This document shows, one piece after another, positions 6,065 through 9,042 of a DNA stretch of 9,042 bases; the stretch's first letter is position 1; every line of letters begins with the position of its first letter. Both the position numbers and the translations under genes were made by a program. The notes below the pieces were generated by a model. The model was not told where the DNA came from and ran no database searches. It worked only from the letters and a program-made list of their open reading frames with translations. Origin of the DNA: an uncultured Eggerthellaceae bacterium (GTDB lineage: Bacteria; Actinomycetota; Coriobacteriia; Coriobacteriales; Eggerthellaceae); assembly GCA_947565915.1 (NCBI GenBank), contig CANOHY010000058.1, positions 1 through 9,042 of the forward strand, given 5' to 3'.

Positions 6065-7099
6065 ATGCCACGATTCGAGCACTACATGTACGTGCTGGAG
6101 TGCGCAGACGGAAGCCTTTACGCGGGCTACGCCACCGACGTTGCCAGACGCGTGGCAACCCATCAGGCAGGCAAAGGGGCCAAGTACACGAAATCCCACC
6201 TTCCTGTGAAGCCGCTTGACAAGGCTCGGTTCTATTCCAAGGAGCGCGCCATGAGCGCAGAGGCCCGCTTCAAGCGCTTGTCGCGAGGCGAGAAAGAGCG
6301 CATGCTTGAGCTGGCCGCAGGCAGCTCCCTAGAGGAGGTACTAGCATCGGAGCTTCCCGGCTTCGGCGAGGAACCTGCCCTTGAATTCGTCGACCGGATG
6401 ATCTTCGAGAGCATCGATGAAGGGTACCGCGCTTTCCAGTCTAAGCTCATGCCCACAGTTGATTTCGAAACGATAGCTGGGGTCAGGACCCCAGTCTTGC
6501 GAAAGATTGCCAAAGCGCTGCGCAAACGTGATGATGCGCACGACTTCCTGCGAGCCCTTCCCCATCGGCTCTTCGACGAGAACCAGGTTCACGCCTTTGT
6601 CATTGGGTTGGAGCGTGACTACGACACAGCGGTTGACGAGCTCGACCGGTTTCTGCCGTTCGTGGACAACTGGGCCACCTGCGACCAGCTATCTGTGAAG
6701 GTGCTTGCTTCGCAGCCCGACCGAACGCTGCAGAAGGCGCGGGAATGGATGGCATCACCCCATTGCTACACGATTCGCTTCGGCATAGGGGTGCTGATGC
6801 AGCTATTCCTGGATGACCCCTTTGAGCCTGAGCTCCTTGCGCTCGTTGCCGAAACGCGCATGCCCTCGACGCCAAGCAAGTCCGCGAGCGAATCCGACGT
6901 CTACTATGTGGACATGATGCGCGCCTGGTACTTCGCCGAAGCGTTAGTAAAGCAGCAGGATGCTAGCTTGCCCTATTTCGAAAAGGCCGAAAGCGGCGCG
7001 CTGCTGGATGAATGGACGCGCAGGAAGGCCATTCAGAAAGCCATCGAGAGCTTCCGCGTGCCCGACTCCCTGAAAGATCACCTGCGCACGCTGCGCTAG
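6065..7099 (+). CDS. GIY-YIG nuclease-AlkD-like DNA alkylation repair fusion protein
   Basis: This 344-residue protein joins two DNA-repair domains. Residues 5-85 are a UPF0213/YhbQ-like GIY-YIG domain: YMYVLECADGSLYAGY (7-22) gives the two Tyr/Gly strands, Arg28 and His33 follow, then GKGAKYT (36-42) and the catalytic-type Glu66 in SAEARFKRLSR. After a linker (about 86-108), residues 109-344 resemble AlkD HEAT-like DNA glycosylases. NWATCD (202-207) has the WxxxD spacing of AlkD Trp109/Asp113, Arg238 may match its Arg148, and Trp288 its Trp187. The reading frame is continuous with no internal ribosome site. It starts 30 nt after sufB with AGGGA upstream and no terminator between, so it may be read through from the suf operon. 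Whether both activities act on the same lesion is unknown. Confidence 0.88.
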   Translation: MPRFEHYMYVLECADGSLYAGYATDVARRVATHQAGKGAKYTKSHLPVKPLDKARFYSKERAMSAEARFKRLSRGEKERMLELAAGSSLEEVLASELPGFGEEPALEFVDRMIFESIDEGYRAFQSKLMPTVDFETIAGVRTPVLRKIAKALRKRDDAHDFLRALPHRLFDENQVHAFVIGLERDYDTAVDELDRFLPFVDNWATCDQLSVKVLASQPDRTLQKAREWMASPHCYTIRFGIGVLMQLFLDDPFEPELLALVAETRMPSTPSKSASESDVYYVDMMRAWYFAEALVKQQDASLPYFEKAESGALLDEWTRRKAIQKAIESFRVPDSLKDHLRTLR

Positions 7100-7193
7100 A
7101 TTTCATAGCTTGCACCATTCTTTCAGCTCTGATTTGGCAAGCAGCACGCACGGACTCGAATCGATTGCATCAGGTCTTACTAGCCCGTCACCC

Positions 7194-8021
7194 TTACGAG
7201 AGCGATGCGACGAACCCCTTAATCAGCTGGTTCACGGCTTCCGGCGCATCCGTGTTCGAATTGTGGCCCGCGCCCTCGATCCAATGCAGCGGAATTCCGG
7301 TTCGACGAGACCATTCGCGGTTGTATCGCTTAGCAGAGCCCGCGCCATCCTTCTCGCCGCAGATCAGCAGCACCGGGCAATCGGGCGTGTAGGATCGATT
7401 CGCCTCCACTGTCTCGGCAAGCACTTCGAATCCATGTGCAGACAGCTCGCAGTATTCGCGCTTGTCGTAATCTTGCATCATCGCATGCATGAGCTCTTGG
7501 CCATAGGATGTGGTGGCATTATTCTTCGGACCCAAATTCACCAGCGTCTTCCAGGGGAAAAGCGAGAACATGCCCTTCGTATGCTTAAGCGCCCAAAGCT
7601 CCCATCCCGCATAGTACCCCCGCTGCAATGGGCACGAATCTATGGAGACAAAGCCCTTGGCCGTATTCGGGAACAGCTCCATGAATGCCTGCGCCACATA
7701 GCCGCCCATGGACTGGCCTATGAGCACGGGGCTGGTCGCGCCTTCAGCATCCAAGATCTCCTTCAACCAACGCGCCTTATCGTCGAGCGTCCAAGCGAGC
7801 TCGAAGGGGCGCGACTCGCCATGGGAGGGCGCATCCCATACGAGCACGTTGACTGTTTCCCCGAAATGCTCAACCTGCTTCTCGAACAGCCGATGATCAG
7901 CAGTCAAGCCTGGAAGGAATATGAGCCAGGGGCAATCGGGACGCTTGGTGTTCGAAACCCAATAGGCAATGGCCCCCAATGGCGTTTGAAACTGCTTCTC
8001 CTCCAAGCCGAGATCGTGCAT
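7194..8021 (-). CDS. Alpha/beta-fold hydrolase
   Basis: This is a 275-residue predicted cytoplasmic hydrolase of the alpha/beta superfamily. The oxyanion-hole region is FLPGLTAD (35-42). The nucleophile elbow GQSMG (102-106) carries Ser104, the acid is Asp225 in GEKD, and the base is His253 in GAGH, so the triad looks complete. A cap segment lies at about 133-195, rich in aromatics. No signal peptide is seen. The ATG at 8021 is preceded by AAGGAG at 6-nt spacing. The frame stays open to 8213, but only because it runs through the 15-bp repeats, so the longer form is not credible. It is convergent with the GIY-YIG/AlkD gene and divergent from the YbaK-like gene. The substrate (ester, lactone or similar) cannot be told from sequence. 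Confidence 0.9.
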   Translation of the reverse strand: MHDLGLEEKQFQTPLGAIAYWVSNTKRPDCPWLIFLPGLTADHRLFEKQVEHFGETVNVLVWDAPSHGESRPFELAWTLDDKARWLKEILDAEGATSPVLIGQSMGGYVAQAFMELFPNTAKGFVSIDSCPLQRGYYAGWELWALKHTKGMFSLFPWKTLVNLGPKNNATTSYGQELMHAMMQDYDKREYCELSAHGFEVLAETVEANRSYTPDCPVLLICGEKDGAGSAKRYNREWSRRTGIPLHWIEGAGHNSNTDAPEAVNQLIKGFVASLS

Positions 8022-8083
8022 CCGCGTCTCCTTAGGCAACATCCTGAGTGATTCTAGACTACACCATTGGCTGCTCTCGAAAG

Positions 8084-8158
8084 GGCCGCGTTTCGATAGG
8101 CCGCGGATCGATTGGCCGCGCTTCGATAGGCCGCGGTTCGATTGGCAACCCTTCGATG
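8084..8158. repeat. Five 15-bp tandem repeats
   Basis: The units start at 8084, 8099, 8114, 8129 and 8144, with consensus GGCCGCGNTTCGATW. The first four are nearly identical and the fifth is diverged (GGCAACCCTTCGATG). Units 1/3 end in GATA and 2/4 in GATT, so 8084-8113 and 8114-8143 form a 30-bp duplication differing at two positions. The array lies between two divergent gene starts, behind the hydrolase promoter position. Confidence 0.9.
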
Positions 8159-8250
8159 CGACTTGACCATGAATGCTCTGCCTTGCATCGAGAAGCAGAT
8201 GCCAAGAACGCACGCGCTTCCCTCATTTGACTCGAAGCTTGCTCGCAACC

Positions 8251-8279
8251 TTGCCATTGCCATTCCCCATTGAGACAAT
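8251..8279 (+). promoter_or_regulatory. Candidate promoter of the YbaK-like gene
   Basis: TTGCCA (8251-8256, five of six consensus bases) and GACAAT (8274-8279, four of six) are 17 bp apart. Transcription would start near 8286, giving a short leader that still includes the AAGGAGG site (8292-8298). Confidence 0.4.
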
Positions 8280-8303
8280 TGAGCAGATAGCAAGGAGGAA
8301 AGC

Positions 8304-8771
8304 ATGTCCTTAGAAAGAGCCAAGGAGCATCTGCGGAAATACGGGCGCGACGGTGATGTGATGGAATTCGACGTCTCGAGCGCAACTGTCAAACTTGCGG
8401 CGAAGGCCGTAGGATGCGAACCGGCGCGCATCGCAAAGACCCTCTCTTTCGAAATCGACGATGGCGTCGCGCTGATCGTTTGCGCAGGGGACGCCCGCAT
8501 CGCCAATCCCAAGTTCAAGGAAGCGTTTCACTGCAAAGCAAAGATGATCGACCCCGCCGAGGTCGAGAGGCTCGTCGGCCACGGCGTTGGCGGCGTGTGC
8601 CCCTTCGGCGTCGATGATGGCTGCAAAGTGTATCTGGACGAATCGCTTCGGAGGTTCGAAACCGTGTTTCCCGCTTGCGGAAGCTCCAACAGCGCCATCG
8701 AGCTTGCGCCGGCCGAGCTCGAGGAGATCATCCCCAGCAGCGCATGGGTCGACGTCTGCAAGCTGCAGTAA
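8304..8771 (+). CDS. YbaK/EbsC-family aminoacyl-tRNA deacylase-like protein
   Basis: This 155-residue protein is a complete single-domain member of the YbaK/EbsC/ProX superfamily. Members hydrolyse mischarged aminoacyl-tRNAs in trans, protecting translation fidelity in the cytoplasm. Lys45 in RIAKTLSF corresponds to the conserved catalytic-site Lys of YbaK. GVGGVCPFG (94-102) matches the family's Gly-rich substrate loop, and PACGSSNSAIEL (123-134) the C-terminal strand motif. Length is typical. AAGGAGG at 8292-8298, 5 nt before the ATG, gives a confident start. The amino acid specificity (Cys-tRNA(Pro), Ala-tRNA(Pro) or other) cannot be assigned by eye. It appears monocistronic; no convincing terminator follows, only a weak 6-bp stem (8793-8821). 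Confidence 0.9.
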   Translation: MSLERAKEHLRKYGRDGDVMEFDVSSATVKLAAKAVGCEPARIAKTLSFEIDDGVALIVCAGDARIANPKFKEAFHCKAKMIDPAEVERLVGHGVGGVCPFGVDDGCKVYLDESLRRFETVFPACGSSNSAIELAPAELEEIIPSSAWVDVCKLQ

Positions 8772-8807
8772 CGCCTGTTAGAAGCGCGACCATCGAGTCA
8801 ACCGAAG

Positions 8808-8936
8808 CTATTCCCACTCGACTGGAATTTCTATATTAAAACTGAAACTCATTGAATCTGGATGCTCTGAGCTATTTCTGTTAGCAACGAGTTCACTCAA
8901 AGCACGACCCAAAATGCACTCATTGAAATTAATCAA
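8808..8936 (-). CDS. Possible tiny ORF in AT-rich right flank
   Basis: This is an unrecognised leftward frame of 42 residues from a TTG at 8936 to TAG at 8808-8810. The tail reads SFSFNIEIPVEWE, which looks protein-like (alternating beta pattern). It begins 4 nt after the stop of the partial gene to its right, so translational coupling is possible. The ribosome site is weak and no ATG is available in a suitable place. A TGA directly precedes the TTG in the same frame, so a single frameshift does not join it to its neighbour. It may be a real small protein, a remnant, or chance. Confidence 0.25.
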   Translation of the reverse strand: MINFNECILGRALSELVANRNSSEHPDSMSFSFNIEIPVEWE

Positions 8937-8940
8937 TCAC

Positions 8941-9042
8941 TTAGGCATTATCGGTCTTCTTCTCTAGCCGCCAAAGGAAATACATCGGATTGTCTTTGAT
9001 TTTATCTTTGGTAGCTAAATCAAAAACCTGATGGCCAAGGAT
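8941..9042 (-). CDS. 3' end of an unrecognised leftward gene (partial)
   Basis: The last 33 codons of a frame enter from beyond the right edge and stop at TAA (8941-8943). The tail contains HQVFDLATKDKIKDNP followed by MYFLWRLEKKTDNA. Its mix of charged and aromatic residues looks like real protein, but I do not recognise the family. Codon use is AT-rich (AAA, TTT, GAT, AAT), unlike the genes to the left, which suggests a differently acquired segment. It is convergent with the YbaK-like gene. Confidence 0.4.
   Translation of the reverse strand: MLGHQVFDLATKDKIKDNPMYFLWRLEKKTDNA

Larger units (their letters stand above)
8022..8303. promoter_or_regulatory. Divergent intergenic region of the hydrolase and YbaK-like genes
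   Basis: This 282-bp region should carry promoters for both flanking genes. Leftward, TAGAAT (complement of 8051-8056) is a fair -10 box about 30 bp upstream of the hydrolase ATG, but no good -35 box sits at 16-18 bp; the tandem repeats begin just behind that position. Several long open frames cross the region on both strands. They are explained by the 15-bp repeat unit, which lacks stop codons in most frames. Confidence 0.5.

Noticed and set aside
5339..6199. Leftward 286-residue frame antisense to sufB
   Set aside because: Shadow of a clear SufB-family gene with no start signal or motif of its own.
7108..7142. GCTTGC/GCAAGC inverted repeat as a terminator between the convergent genes
   Set aside because: The stem is only 6 bp with a 23-nt loop and no T-tract in either direction.
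7154..7166. GACTCGAATC resembling a tRNA T-loop
   Set aside because: No acceptor stem, anticodon arm or D arm can be built around it on either strand.
7110..8051. Rightward 313-residue frame across the hydrolase gene
   Set aside because: The complementary strand carries the complete Ser-Asp-His hydrolase with a proper ribosome site; this frame has neither.
8084..8158. CRISPR array or pentapeptide-repeat protein
   Set aside because: The units are contiguous 15-mers without spacers, so not CRISPR. The 5-residue protein repeats appear in several frames at once and do not follow the A(N/D)LxX rule.

Overview
The window looks like chromosomal DNA of an anaerobic actinobacterium of the Coriobacteriia, probably Eggerthellaceae (relatives of Eggerthella, Slackia or Adlercreutzia). 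This is inferred from a flavin/4Fe-4S enoate-reductase-type enzyme with its own MerR regulator, a two-gene SufC-SufB-like Fe-S assembly operon, a moderately GC-rich coding style and strong AAGGAGG-type ribosome binding sites. There is no rRNA, tRNA, CRISPR array, insertion sequence or transposase. The genus cannot be fixed from sequence alone.

Left part (1-3965): about 395 bases without a credible gene, then a leftward MerR-family regulator (396-1235) diverging from a rightward two-gene operon. The operon encodes a 670-residue Old Yellow Enzyme/2,4-dienoyl-CoA-reductase-like flavoenzyme (1474-3486) and a small cupin (3534-3965). Between regulator and operon lies a textbook MerR-type promoter: TTGACT and TATCAT separated by 19 bp, with a perfect 21-bp dyad in the overlong spacer. 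This is the clearest regulatory signal here. It makes the region a self-contained, effector-inducible module for reducing an unidentified unsaturated substrate. A strong hairpin terminator (4024-4053) closes it.

Middle part (4199-7099): a SufC ATPase and a short SufB/D-type scaffold form what matches the minimal SUF-like (SMS) Fe-S assembly system. Thirty bases downstream on the same strand is a fusion of a GIY-YIG nuclease domain and an AlkD-like DNA alkylation repair domain, possibly co-transcribed. Fe-S assembly would support the 4Fe-4S flavoenzyme, but that link is general, not specific.

Right part (7194-9042): a leftward alpha/beta hydrolase with a complete Ser-Asp-His triad converges on the fusion gene. 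It diverges from a rightward YbaK/EbsC-type aminoacyl-tRNA deacylase-like gene. Their shared 282-bp upstream region carries five 15-bp tandem repeats. After the YbaK-like gene the sequence turns AT-rich. It holds the 3' end of a leftward gene running off the window and possibly a tiny leftward ORF, perhaps the edge of an accessory region.
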